Shown here one piece after another: positions 50,030 to 57,880 of a stretch of DNA of 64,000 bases (within the stretch, counting starts at the first letter, position 1; each line of letters opens with the position of its first letter). Source of the DNA: Paenibacillus timonensis (GTDB lineage: Bacteria > Bacillota > Bacilli > Paenibacillales > Paenibacillaceae); assembly GCF_022427145.1 (NCBI RefSeq), contig NZ_JAKSXN010000011.1, forward strand, positions 32,364 through 96,363. Reading direction: 5' to 3'. Under the pieces are notes generated by a model. That model was not told where the DNA came from. It did no database searches and saw only the letters and a list, made by a program, of their open reading frames with translations. A program made the position numbers and the translations under genes.

Positions 50030-52150
50030 TTACGATTTGGGGTGGGACTCCAGCTTGACGCGGAAGCGGAATTTGGCGTCCTCGCCGTACCACATCGGGA
50101 AGTTGGTGCCCCAAATATTGTTGTGCAGATTAAAATGCCAGCCTTGCTCCAAAGAGGCAAACGTATTGTCGAACCGGAGCATGCGTCTTTCGCCCGGAGC
50201 GACCAGCGCGGCGTCGAGGTTTTCGATCGCGGCTTTTCCGTCGGCCCCTTCGTAAAAGACGCCTGCGTCGACCGCATGCAGGTTGCGGTTGCCGTCCTTG
50301 ACGACTTGCAGCGGCGACACGGCGCGGCCTAGCTTGTTCATCATCCACAAATTCGGATTATCGACGGCCAACCCGCAGCTCAGCCAGCAGGCTTCCGGCA
50401 GCCGGTTCGCCTCCTTGCCGAACCATTGCAACGTGACGTCGATGGCCGACTCCCGGTGGGGAAAATCGTACGCGAGCTCGAGCTCCCTTGGGGCGCCGTA
50501 CCGTTCCGCCGCCTCGGCGGGCAGGCGCAGCCGCATCACGTAACGGTCCGAAGCCGCGAGTTCTTGAAACTCCAGCGCATCCAACACCGGGGAATACAAT
50601 CGGTGGGCAGGGAGCGGCCGAACCTGCTCGAACCCGGGTTTGCCGAAATCGGCGTCCGCCCACGGGTGGGTGACCGGGAGGTTCTCCAGATAAGTCCGGA
50701 AATACCGGGCGTAGTCTTCCGTGCCGAACGTTTCGTAAACAAACTCGCCCAGCGGATAGCGCTCGCTCGTCCAATTCTTGCCGTTGCCGTCGATCAGCTC
50801 GATGATCGCTCCGCGCTCGGAGAAGGCAACCTCGAACCGGCCTCCGCGGCAAGACGTCCGCGCAAGACGAGGTACCGCGTCGCTTAAGCAACTCTTCCGC
50901 GGCGTCAAATCCGCGAGCGCCCGTTCGGCTTCTTGGCGCAGCTCCGGTCGCAGCGCCTGAGCCGCTCGGGTGATGTATCCCCGTTGCTCGGCCCAGGAGC
51001 TCTCGAGCATGGAGTAGGAGCGCCGGCTGGACTCCTTGTTGAACAAAGCGCTGGACTGCTTATCGAATTCATCCAAAGCGAAGGCGCCGATATAGCCGTA
51101 TTTTGCCGGGATATCGGCGGGGTCCACGTCGTCCCTGGCGCGGGCGTCGCGGAAATCCGCTTTCGCATAATGGCGGAAGTCCGGCAGCCACTTTTTCACG
51201 TCGAGCCCCCAGGTGTGCTCGGCTACCAGCATCAAAGCTTCGCTCATCGCCCGGTAGTCGGCGTCGTCCTGGCTGATGCCGCCTTCGGCAAGCCAACGGC
51301 GGCGGAGACGCAGCAGCTCCCGGTATTCCGCCAGCTTGCGCGGGTCCGTGGCCGCCCCGTGAATCCAGGTATCGCCGATCTCCTCCGTCACGACCGGCAG
51401 CCGATCCCGCACCGCCTCAAGCCGGGCGGCAAAGGCGTCCAGGGTGGAGGCCATGACCTCCGCGCCGGGGAATCGCTGCCGAAGCTCTGCAAATTGCGCC
51501 CGAATTTCCGCTTCGGCGGGCGGCCCGCAGTTGTCGCCGGTGTGGGCGAAGACGAGCGCGTCTTTCAGGCCGTCCGCCTCCAGCACTTCGCCGTACGTCC
51601 CGGCGTAATTGACGATGATTTCCGCGCCGTCCGACGTTCTCCAGCGAAAGAGCTTCGGGACGGCCGGCAATTTCGAAGCCGGATTCACGCCGATGTGCAA
51701 GTACCGCACGCCGGCTTCCTGCAGCAGCGGCACCATGGCGATCGTGTGTCCCGGAACGTCGGTCATTTTGGCGGCGATCGTCGTTTTGCCGTAACGTTCG
51801 TCGAGACGGCGGCTCAGCGACAAGCCGTCGGTGAACAACCGTGGATCCATTAACTCCGTATGCGTCGTGAAGGGTAACGCGTGCCAGGCGATGAAGCCTC
51901 GTTCGATTGCCCGTTCCATGCGCTTTCGATCCGCCTCGTCGGCCAGCTCAAGATAGTGCTGGATCAGCCACGATCCTACCGTCCAAACAAACCGGTCGGC
52001 TCCCGGGCCGTCCGCCATCCGTTCGGCCAGATCAAGCGCTTTCGGAATAAACTCTTCGCGATATTGCCTCGCTACGTTCGCGGCCAAATGGGTAAATCCG
52101 ATATCAAGATGGGTTTTGAAAATAACATGTACGCGTTCAAGGTTTGACAT
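50030..52150 (-). CDS. DUF5054 glycosidase-like protein related to GH38
   Basis: A 706-residue protein with the GH38-like start VHVIFKTHLDIGFTHLAANV, in which HLDIG corresponds to the HxD metal site, and downstream segments FIAWHALPFTTHTELMDPRLFTDGLSLSR and KMTDVPGHTIAMVPLLQEAGVRYLHIGVNP. The rest is the beta-rich C-terminal body. The family is related to alpha-mannosidases but its substrate is not established. GGAGGGG lies 7 bases before the ATG at 52150. No signal peptide is present. It is the second GH38-type gene in this window (the other at 5192). Confidence 0.88.
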   Translation of the reverse strand: MSNLERVHVIFKTHLDIGFTHLAANVARQYREEFIPKALDLAERMADGPGADRFVWTVGSWLIQHYLELADEADRKRMERAIERGFIAWHALPFTTHTELMDPRLFTDGLSLSRRLDERYGKTTIAAKMTDVPGHTIAMVPLLQEAGVRYLHIGVNPASKLPAVPKLFRWRTSDGAEIIVNYAGTYGEVLEADGLKDALVFAHTGDNCGPPAEAEIRAQFAELRQRFPGAEVMASTLDAFAARLEAVRDRLPVVTEEIGDTWIHGAATDPRKLAEYRELLRLRRRWLAEGGISQDDADYRAMSEALMLVAEHTWGLDVKKWLPDFRHYAKADFRDARARDDVDPADIPAKYGYIGAFALDEFDKQSSALFNKESSRRSYSMLESSWAEQRGYITRAAQALRPELRQEAERALADLTPRKSCLSDAVPRLARTSCRGGRFEVAFSERGAIIELIDGNGKNWTSERYPLGEFVYETFGTEDYARYFRTYLENLPVTHPWADADFGKPGFEQVRPLPAHRLYSPVLDALEFQELAASDRYVMRLRLPAEAAERYGAPRELELAYDFPHRESAIDVTLQWFGKEANRLPEACWLSCGLAVDNPNLWMMNKLGRAVSPLQVVKDGNRNLHAVDAGVFYEGADGKAAIENLDAALVAPGERRMLRFDNTFASLEQGWHFNLHNNIWGTNFPMWYGEDAKFRFRVKLESHPKS

Positions 52151-52340
52151 GTGCCTGCCCCTCCGCAATCTTTCGGATCAAGCGGACGACCCCGGCTTTG
52201 GGAACCGCCGCTTCGATCAAGTTATCGCCGATCTCTATCGATTGTAAGCTTAATGTCCGACCGCAGCAATCTTTTATTTCCATCTCGTAGAGGGCGCAAT
52301 CTCCTTCATCGCCGTCGAAGTGGGAGAAGGGGAGACGCAT
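52137..52340 (-). CDS. Small ORF upstream of the DUF5054 gene; possible gene remnant
   Basis: A 67-residue frame reading MRLPFSHFDGDEGDCALYEMEIKDCCGRTLSLQSIEIGDNLIEAAVPKAGVVRLIRKIAE. The pattern of two beta strands, a turn and a final VxLIRK strand looks like the C-terminal beta sandwich of a glycoside hydrolase, and the frame stays open a little upstream until a TGA near 52375. It could be the 3' remnant of a lost glycosidase gene or a genuine small gene. It overlaps the start of the DUF5054 gene by 14 bases. No strong ribosome binding site is seen. Confidence 0.4.
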   Translation of the reverse strand: MRLPFSHFDGDEGDCALYEMEIKDCCGRTLSLQSIEIGDNLIEAAVPKAGVVRLIRKIAEGQAHVKP

Positions 52341-52492
52341 GTCGTGGCCTGCTCCAAGCAGTAGTAATGCTTGAAATCATTGCGGCTGGATTGCCGAATT
52401 TTTGATATGATACGAGTGGCGGGCTGTTACGCATAAAGCAGCCTGCCTTTTGATGTGAAACCAATACATACCGTCATGGGAGAAGTGCCGCC

Positions 52493-53671
52493 GTGAAGAA
52501 CAAGAACCACGTGTTTTGGGGATTTTTCGTTTTGATGATTGCGCTTGGCGCTAGCGATAGTTTGCGTGGCGTATTTTCCGTCGTGTTCGCCGATCATTTC
52601 CGGCTGACGGCCGACCAGGTGGCGCAAATCGTCACGGTCAGTTATGGAGGGAATCTTTTCTTTTTGCTGGCCGGGGGCAGGCTAATAGACCGCTTCGAAC
52701 GGAAGAAAGCGATGTTGGCGATGCTGATCGTCTGGATGCTGGCGTTGCTGCTGTTCGTGCTGTCGGATAACTTTTACGCCATATTGATCGGAATGTTTCT
52801 GGCGATGGGCGCTTCCACCTTGCTGAGCACGACGATTAACATCGTGACCCCGCTGCTTTTTGTAACGACGCCGGGGCTGGCGGTGAATTTTTTGTTTTTC
52901 GTGCAAGGGATCGGCACGACCGGGAGCCAAAGCTTGGCGGGCAACTTCGCTGAGAGTTTTGCCGACTGGAAGTTGACCAACGTTATTCTGCTCGTCCTGG
53001 GCGTCGTCGCGTTTCTGATCCTTTCTTTGAACCGGATTCCCGATAATCGGAGTGAAGGGGAAACGGGGGCGGGGTCCAGCCGGAAGTACCGGTTTAAAGA
53101 CGTTCTGGCCAGCCGCTCGTTCATCCCGCTGGTGTTCTTGTTTGGTTTCTACTTTATCGCCGAGCATGGCATCTTAAACTGGCTGGTCGCCTACGGGACG
53201 TTTCACCTGGATTTGTCCAAAGGAGCGGCGGCGAACTATTTGGCCGTCTTTTTCGGGGGCATTACGGTAGGCAGGCTGGTGTTCTCCCCGTTGATCGATA
53301 GAATCGGCCTGTTCCGGAGCATTACGGCGTTTGCGCTTGCGGCTTGCGCCCTTTACGTTGCGGGGATTTTGTGGGGAGCGTCGGGGCTTTGGCTGCTGAG
53401 CGCCAGCGGATTGTTTTTCTCCATCCTGTATCCGACGATCGTCATGATGCTGCAGAAGTTTTACCCCGCGGCCATGATATCCACGGCGACGGGGGCGATC
53501 ATTAGCGTCGCTTCCTTGTTCGACATCGGGTTTAATTTCTTTTTCGGAAAGATCATCGACCTGGTCGGCTACGAGCGCGGATTTCTGATCCTGCCCGTCA
53601 GCATGATTTTGTTCGTCGTGATCTACCTAGTCGGGGTTCAGGGGAAAGTCAGCCTTGGATCGCGGCGATGA
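52493..53671 (+). CDS. MFS transporter
   Basis: A 392-residue membrane protein with 12 hydrophobic spans and the MFS motif A-like GGRLIDRFERKKAML after span 2. The first span FWGFFVLMIALGASDSLRGVFSVVFADHF and the mid-protein loop (NRIPDNRSEGETGAGSSRKYRFKD) are typical. The start is GTG at 52493 with GGGAG 11 bases upstream. It is divergent from the glycosidase-like operon and may import or export a related sugar or metabolite, without direct evidence. Its end overlaps the convergent DUF423 gene by 23 bases. Confidence 0.9.
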   Translation: MKNKNHVFWGFFVLMIALGASDSLRGVFSVVFADHFRLTADQVAQIVTVSYGGNLFFLLAGGRLIDRFERKKAMLAMLIVWMLALLLFVLSDNFYAILIGMFLAMGASTLLSTTINIVTPLLFVTTPGLAVNFLFFVQGIGTTGSQSLAGNFAESFADWKLTNVILLVLGVVAFLILSLNRIPDNRSEGETGAGSSRKYRFKDVLASRSFIPLVFLFGFYFIAEHGILNWLVAYGTFHLDLSKGAAANYLAVFFGGITVGRLVFSPLIDRIGLFRSITAFALAACALYVAGILWGASGLWLLSASGLFFSILYPTIVMMLQKFYPAAMISTATGAIISVASLFDIGFNFFFGKIIDLVGYERGFLILPVSMILFVVIYLVGVQGKVSLGSRR

Positions 53672-54017
53672 CGAAGATCACCCAGCCCGCTAGAAAGCAA
53701 ACACCGCCAATCGGCGTGATGGCGCCTAATTTGCGGATGCCGGTCAAGCTCAAGGCATACAGGCTGCCGGAGAACAGGATCATCCCGGCAAACAGGAACC
53801 AACCGGCGAGTACGATTTGCGATTCGCTCTCGAACTGCGCCGCAGCAAGACCAAGCAGAATTAACCCCAGTCCGTGGGCGATATGGTACTGAATCCCGGT
53901 CTGATACGTTTTCTGCCGATCCTCGGTCAAGCGGTTTTTAAGGGCATGGGCGCCGAAGGCACCGAGTGCGACGGCGAGGAACATCATGATTCCGCCCAAA
54001 GTAAGCAGTAATGTCAT
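53649..54017 (-). CDS. DUF423 small membrane protein
   Basis: A 122-residue protein with four membrane spans. It starts LTLGGIMMFLAVALGAFGAHALKNRL, the DUF423 signature, and continues with YQTGIQYHIAHGLGLILLGL, AGWFLFAGMILFSGSLYALSLTG and IGGVCFLAGWVIFVIAA. Similar to B. subtilis YwdK. Function unknown. It is convergent and overlapping with the MFS gene. GGAGGTG lies about 7 bases before the ATG on the minus strand. Confidence 0.92.
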   Translation of the reverse strand: MTLLLTLGGIMMFLAVALGAFGAHALKNRLTEDRQKTYQTGIQYHIAHGLGLILLGLAAAQFESESQIVLAGWFLFAGMILFSGSLYALSLTGIRKLGAITPIGGVCFLAGWVIFVIAAIQG

Positions 54018-54079
54018 TTTGGATCAACACCTCCACCCAAATCTTACCGGTTCCCCACAAGCTCGTCAATCAGGCAAAA

Positions 54080-54116
54080 AACAAGCCGCGCGTACTTAAC
54101 GAACGCGCGGCTTGTT
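54080..54116 (-). terminator. Terminator of the asparaginase gene
   Basis: AACAAGCCGCGCG (54080-54092) and CGCGCGGCTTGTT (54104-54116) form a 13-bp perfect stem; read on the minus strand it is followed by TTTTTTG. Confidence 0.92.
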
Positions 54117-54134
54117 CTATGGAGATAGGCTTCC

Positions 54135-55295
54135 TTATTTGGCCGGAAGCTCAATTTGGCCGTACCCAACCGTGGTGAACCAATCCTTGACTGTATCGAA
54201 GTCCTTAGAGAAGGACAAGCACAGCAACAAGAGGATGCGGGCGTGAGCCGCATTCAGGTTGTCGCCGGCAATAACGCCGTCGCCGCTGGAATAGTTGCTG
54301 CCCGAGCCGGTCCGGGTTGTCGTCACGAACACGACGCCCTTCTCGATGGCGGCTTTGCGCTCTTCGCTCATCGCTTTGGAAATGCCGCCCGCTCCCGTGC
54401 CGGCAGTGACGATGCCTTTAGCCCCGTTCGCAACGAAGCCGCTGATCGCTCCAGCGCCGGCATCTTGATAGGAATAGGCGATTTCTACTTTTGCCAAGTC
54501 TTTTTTGGTGATTTTGCTTAAATCGAACGGCGTAGCCCAAGCCGTGGTCGATTTCAAGGCGCGGAAGGGGGCGCGGTATACGCGGATCGTTTTTTCGTCG
54601 ATATAACCTAGCGCTCCGATTTCCGGAGTCACAAACGTATCGGTACGGTAGGAGTTCGTTTTCGTGACTTCGCGTGCGGCATGGAACTCGTCGTTCAGCA
54701 TCAGAACGGTGCCGAAATACTTCGTTTTCCCGCTCGCCGCCAGCTTAATGGCGTTATAGAGGTTGGCCGGAGCATCCGTGCCGATGACCGTCCAAGGCCG
54801 CATCGAACCCGTGATGACGACCGGCTTCGGACTACGTACGGTCAGGTCGAGGAAATAGGCGATTTCCTCCATGGTATCCGTACCCGTTGTGACGACGACC
54901 CCGTCCTGGGTTTTGAGGGCTTCATCTACTTTTAAGGAAAGATCGTATAATTGCTCAATCGTATAGGCGCTGGAGCCGGAGTTGCCGAACTGATAAGTGG
55001 AGACCTCGGCGATTTGATCCTTATTCGGGAGGGATGCCACGAGATCGGCGATCGGCAGCGAACCGGCCCGATAAGTTTGGAAGCTCGTTTCATCCGTGGA
55101 TTGCCCGGCCAACGTACCGCCGGTGGCGATGACCTGCACTTTCGGCAGCTTCTTTACGGCTTCGGTCGAGTTAACGGTGCCCGTAACGGTTTCGGCCGCG
55201 GAAGCCGGCGAGAGATATAGATTGGGGAGCAACGCGGTCACGGCGAGGCCGGTGACCAATAAGGCCTTCAAACTTCGGGATGTCCACTTCTTCAT
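54135..55295 (-). CDS. Secreted type II L-asparaginase
   Basis: The enzyme splits asparagine to aspartate and ammonia outside the membrane. The 386-residue precursor has a signal peptide (MKKWTSRSLKALLVTGLAVTALLPNLYLSPASAA). The catalytic motifs are VIATGGTLAG (first Thr nucleophile, about residue 66) and the second triad VVTTGTDTMEEIAYFL, with Lys in the later PNLYNAIK region. It resembles B. subtilis AnsZ, which is TnrA-controlled; two GlnR/TnrA-type boxes lie upstream here as well. The start at 55295 has GGAGG 8 bases upstream. A strong terminator follows the stop. Confidence 0.94.
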   Translation of the reverse strand: MKKWTSRSLKALLVTGLAVTALLPNLYLSPASAAETVTGTVNSTEAVKKLPKVQVIATGGTLAGQSTDETSFQTYRAGSLPIADLVASLPNKDQIAEVSTYQFGNSGSSAYTIEQLYDLSLKVDEALKTQDGVVVTTGTDTMEEIAYFLDLTVRSPKPVVITGSMRPWTVIGTDAPANLYNAIKLAASGKTKYFGTVLMLNDEFHAAREVTKTNSYRTDTFVTPEIGALGYIDEKTIRVYRAPFRALKSTTAWATPFDLSKITKKDLAKVEIAYSYQDAGAGAISGFVANGAKGIVTAGTGAGGISKAMSEERKAAIEKGVVFVTTTRTGSGSNYSSGDGVIAGDNLNAAHARILLLLCLSFSKDFDTVKDWFTTVGYGQIELPAK

Positions 55296-55331
55296 TCCAT
55301 CAACCTCCAAGATGTTTTTTAGTTAACGATA

Positions 55332-55348
55332 TGTAATTAAACCTAACG
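55332..55348. promoter_or_regulatory. GlnR/TnrA-like box 1 upstream of asparaginase
   Basis: TGTAATTAAACCTAACG fits the half-site pattern TGTNA-N7-TNACA with one mismatch in the last base. It lies in the 5' leader, downstream of the likely -10 on the minus strand, a position suited to repression. An inverted repeat GTTAACG/CGTTAAC (55322-55328, 55356-55362) frames it. Confidence 0.45.
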
Positions 55349-55383
55349 CGAGATCCGTTAACTTGAGTGAAATTATAGTTTGA

Positions 55384-55400
55384 TGTCACGTATATTGACA
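55384..55400. promoter_or_regulatory. GlnR/TnrA-like box 2 with perfect half-sites
   Basis: TGTCACGTATATTGACA has perfect TGTNA-N7-TNACA half-sites and a TGTCA/TGACA dyad. It overlaps the -35 region of a minus-strand promoter whose TATAAT is at 55377-55372 and whose -35 is poor, so an activator could be needed. Confidence 0.6.
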
Positions 55401-55553
55401 AACGAGTTAAAGGCTCATTAAAGCGCTTAAATCATGTAGGTCCTTGTGTTTTCGTCCTCCTAAGCGTTCTTAAAGGCAGTTTTAAAACATTTAAAATATC
55501 CGAATTTTATGTAATATATTATGACATTCATTTCAAATTGCGGGAGTTTGTAG

Positions 55554-55573
55554 AACTTTAACGGTTTCAAACG
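55554..55573 (+). promoter_or_regulatory. Candidate ECF-type autoregulated promoter
   Basis: GAAC (AAC at 55554-55556), 15 bases, CG at 55572-55573, followed by TTTTTTT. Same AAC-N15-CG spacing as the element before the first ECF gene. 55401-55553 is A/T-rich without a gene; it includes a weak cre-like TTAAAGCGCTTAAA. Confidence 0.38.
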
Positions 55574-55598
55574 TTTTTTTAAATAGTGCAGGGGCAGG

Positions 55599-56189
55599 AT
55601 GGACAACCGTCGTCTATCTATTGGGGAGGAGGGGAGAGTCATTGATGAAACGTCGTTTATTCTAAGATTCCAGCAGGGAGACCGCAGCGTCTTTCCGTGG
55701 CTGGTCCGGGAATACGGGACCTATGTGTACCGGGTGGCCCATTCGGTGCTGCATGATGCCAAGGAAGCGGAGGACGCCGCGCAGGAAACCTTTCTGCAAA
55801 TCTATAAAGCTCTCCCGGAGTATCGCTCCCAAGGTCTCAAGACCTGGATGACCCGGATTGCCGTCAACAAGTCGATCGACATCAAGCGGAAGAGGGACCG
55901 TCGCAAGGAAGAACATTGGGACCCGGCCGATCTGGACCTGCAGGCGTCGGGTTCGGAAGAGGACCAGCTGTTTGGCTTGATCGACGCCGAACGGAGCACG
56001 GAGGTACGCCAGCGAGTTGCGGGGCTGCCGGCGGGACACCGCCAGATCGTCACGAAATTTTACCTGGAAGGCAAAAGCCATGAACAAATTGCCGCGGAGC
56101 TTAGCGTGGCGGTAAAAACCGTCGAATCGAGGCTGTACCGGGCAAGGGCCTATATTCGCGAGCATTGGTCAAGGGAGGAATGGGGATGA
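55599..56189 (+). CDS. ECF RNA polymerase sigma factor, SigX/SigW-like
   Basis: A sigma-70 family protein of 196 residues as opened by the ATG at 55599. Region 2 spans FQQGDRSVFPWLVREYGTYVYRVAHSVLHDAKEAEDAAQETFLQIYKALP and region 4 LPAGHRQIVTKFYLEGKSHEQIAAELSVAVKTVESRLYRAR. The ATG has only GGGGCAGG next to it; a much better site, GGGGAGGAGGGGAG, lies inside the frame and points to the ATT codon at 55641, which would remove a 14-residue non-conserved head. Its stop overlaps the next gene (ATGA), a putative anti-sigma factor. Confidence 0.9.
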   Translation: MDNRRLSIGEEGRVIDETSFILRFQQGDRSVFPWLVREYGTYVYRVAHSVLHDAKEAEDAAQETFLQIYKALPEYRSQGLKTWMTRIAVNKSIDIKRKRDRRKEEHWDPADLDLQASGSEEDQLFGLIDAERSTEVRQRVAGLPAGHRQIVTKFYLEGKSHEQIAAELSVAVKTVESRLYRARAYIREHWSREEWG

Positions 56190-56626
56190 GCCATCAGCAG
56201 CCTGAGGATTTAGCATTGTGGCGGAGCTATATCCGCGGCGGACTGGATCCGAACACGGAGGCGCGCATGGAAGCTTTGCTGCAAGGGGATGAGGCAGCTT
56301 TCGCCGCCTATGCCGCCGCATTGTCCTCCTTGGAAAGCGAGCTTCCGCATCCAATTGAGGAAGAAGCCTACTTACAATCAATTTTGGAAAAGCTTCCGCA
56401 AATGAAAGATAGCGTGGCGCGAAGCGGCATACGCAAGACCTGGGCCCGACACCCGCTGCTGCATTACGCGATCGCGGCGACCTTGACGGCGTTGCTGCTC
56501 GGCAGCGGATTTTTCGATAAAATCGCGGCGGAGACCAATCATCTGATGAATCGCCCGAATCCGTCCTCCTTAAGCGAACGGATGATGGAGGCGACGACCG
56601 GCTGGTTGGACGGGTGGCAACGCTAA
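56186..56626 (+). CDS. Putative membrane anti-sigma factor, 146 residues
   Basis: A protein with an acidic helical N-terminal domain (LALWRSYIRGGLDPNTEARMEALLQGDEAAFAAYAAALSSLESEL), one membrane span at about residues 95-113 (LLHYAIAATLTALLLGSGFF) and a short outside tail. It lacks the His-Cys zinc motif of the first anti-sigma factor, so binding would be of the non-zinc type seen in RsiX/RsiW relatives. Coupling with the sigma gene by overlap is the main evidence for the role. GGAGG lies 7 bases before the ATG at 56186. Confidence 0.75.
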   Translation: MSHQQPEDLALWRSYIRGGLDPNTEARMEALLQGDEAAFAAYAAALSSLESELPHPIEEEAYLQSILEKLPQMKDSVARSGIRKTWARHPLLHYAIAATLTALLLGSGFFDKIAAETNHLMNRPNPSSLSERMMEATTGWLDGWQR

Positions 56627-56670
56627 CGCGTGGATTTTTCATAGAATGATAGAAGAAAGGAAGAAAACAT

Positions 56671-57762
56671 ATGCCGTATGAGCGAAATCGACTGCTAGCT
56701 TTATTGTTAAACTTCATCCCGGGAGTGGGACATCTGTACTGGGGCAAAAAAGGAAGGGGGATCACGTACCCGATCCTGTTCTTCGGCGGACTGCTGTTTG
56801 GATTCGTTGTCGCGATGGCCGCGGATAGCGGGGAGCTGGCCATGGTGACCCTTATCGCGGCAATCCTTCTCTGGTTGATCTCGATGGCCGATCTATTGAT
56901 TACGATGCTTCGCGAATCCCCGGAGGAACGCGCTTACCGGGAGCATGTCCGGCAGATGACGGGCGAAGGAAGAGAATCGGAGAAATTCTTTACGATTCTG
57001 CTGTCGTTTGTTCCGGGCTTGGGCCATTTTCAGCTGGGCCTGATGCAGCGGGGATTATCGTTTTTGATCGCCTTTTTCGGCTTGATCACGATGATGTTTT
57101 TCGTAACAGGCATTACGCATGAATCGGTCTTCTTGCTGTTCCTCGGCTTGCTGCCGATCATTTGGCTGTACAGCATGTTCGACGCGGTGCAGCTGGTGCA
57201 CCGGAAATTGGCGGGGGAGCCGCTCGTCGACCGGACTCCGTTCGACGATTGGGAGGCCGGCCGAATCGAAGGCCGTCGCAGCAAAGTGCTGGCAACGCTG
57301 CTGTCCGCATTTCCGGGAGCGGGCCAAATGTATCTGGGTCTCCAAAAACGCGGCCTGCAGATGATGGTCCTGTTCCTGGGCAGCTTTTATGTGATCGACG
57401 TGCTGCGGCTTTCGGTGTTTCTGTTCGTCATCCCGATCATCTGGTTTTATTGTTTCTTTGACGGTCTGCAGCAGACGAGCCGTTACGGGATCCTGCCGAT
57501 GGAGGATCACCCGCTGCTACAAACCCGCGGCGAATACCAGCATTGGCTGGGTATCGTGCTGATCCTGTTAGGGGTGTATTTCGTCGGAATGGAGCTCATC
57601 GTTCCGGTGCTGGACGCGAACTTCCCCGAGCTTCACTTGCATCTTCGGATCGAGAAATACCTCCGGCCGACGATCGTCGCCGTGCTGCTGATCGGCGGCG
57701 GAATCAAGCTGTTAGCCCGGCCGAAACGGCGGGATATGCTGTGGAGCGACGGGGACATCTAA
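56671..57762 (+). CDS. Membrane protein with three tandem TM2-like domains
   Basis: A 363-residue protein in which one module occurs three times with a period of about 100 residues: LLNFIPGVGHLYWGKKGRG (12-30), LLSFVPGLGHFQLGLMQRG (110-128) and LLSAFPGAGQMYLGLQKRG (210-228). Each has the TM2 pattern PGxGxxxxGxxxRG between hydrophobic spans; modules two and three also share PIIWxYxxFDxxQ at the exit (162-174 and 255-267). A fourth C-terminal part has two more spans. TM2 proteins have unknown function. AAAGGAAG lies 9 bases before the ATG. It is probably in the sigma operon as an envelope-stress target. Confidence 0.87.
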   Translation: MPYERNRLLALLLNFIPGVGHLYWGKKGRGITYPILFFGGLLFGFVVAMAADSGELAMVTLIAAILLWLISMADLLITMLRESPEERAYREHVRQMTGEGRESEKFFTILLSFVPGLGHFQLGLMQRGLSFLIAFFGLITMMFFVTGITHESVFLLFLGLLPIIWLYSMFDAVQLVHRKLAGEPLVDRTPFDDWEAGRIEGRRSKVLATLLSAFPGAGQMYLGLQKRGLQMMVLFLGSFYVIDVLRLSVFLFVIPIIWFYCFFDGLQQTSRYGILPMEDHPLLQTRGEYQHWLGIVLILLGVYFVGMELIVPVLDANFPELHLHLRIEKYLRPTIVAVLLIGGGIKLLARPKRRDMLWSDGDI

Positions 57763-57779
57763 CATTTTTGCAAGACGAC

Positions 57780-57819
57780 AAGAGGGGTTGCAGCTTCGCG
57801 GCTGAACCTCTCTATTTTA
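57780..57819 (+). terminator. Terminator after triple-TM2 gene
   Basis: AGAGGGGTTGCAGC pairs with GCTGAACCTCTCT (small mismatches), followed by ATTTTATTT. Confidence 0.82.
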
Positions 57820-57880
57820 TTTCCGAGGCCTGACTTTGTTACAATGCAAGGAGTGGGATGAAAGAAAGGGAGAAGCGCAC

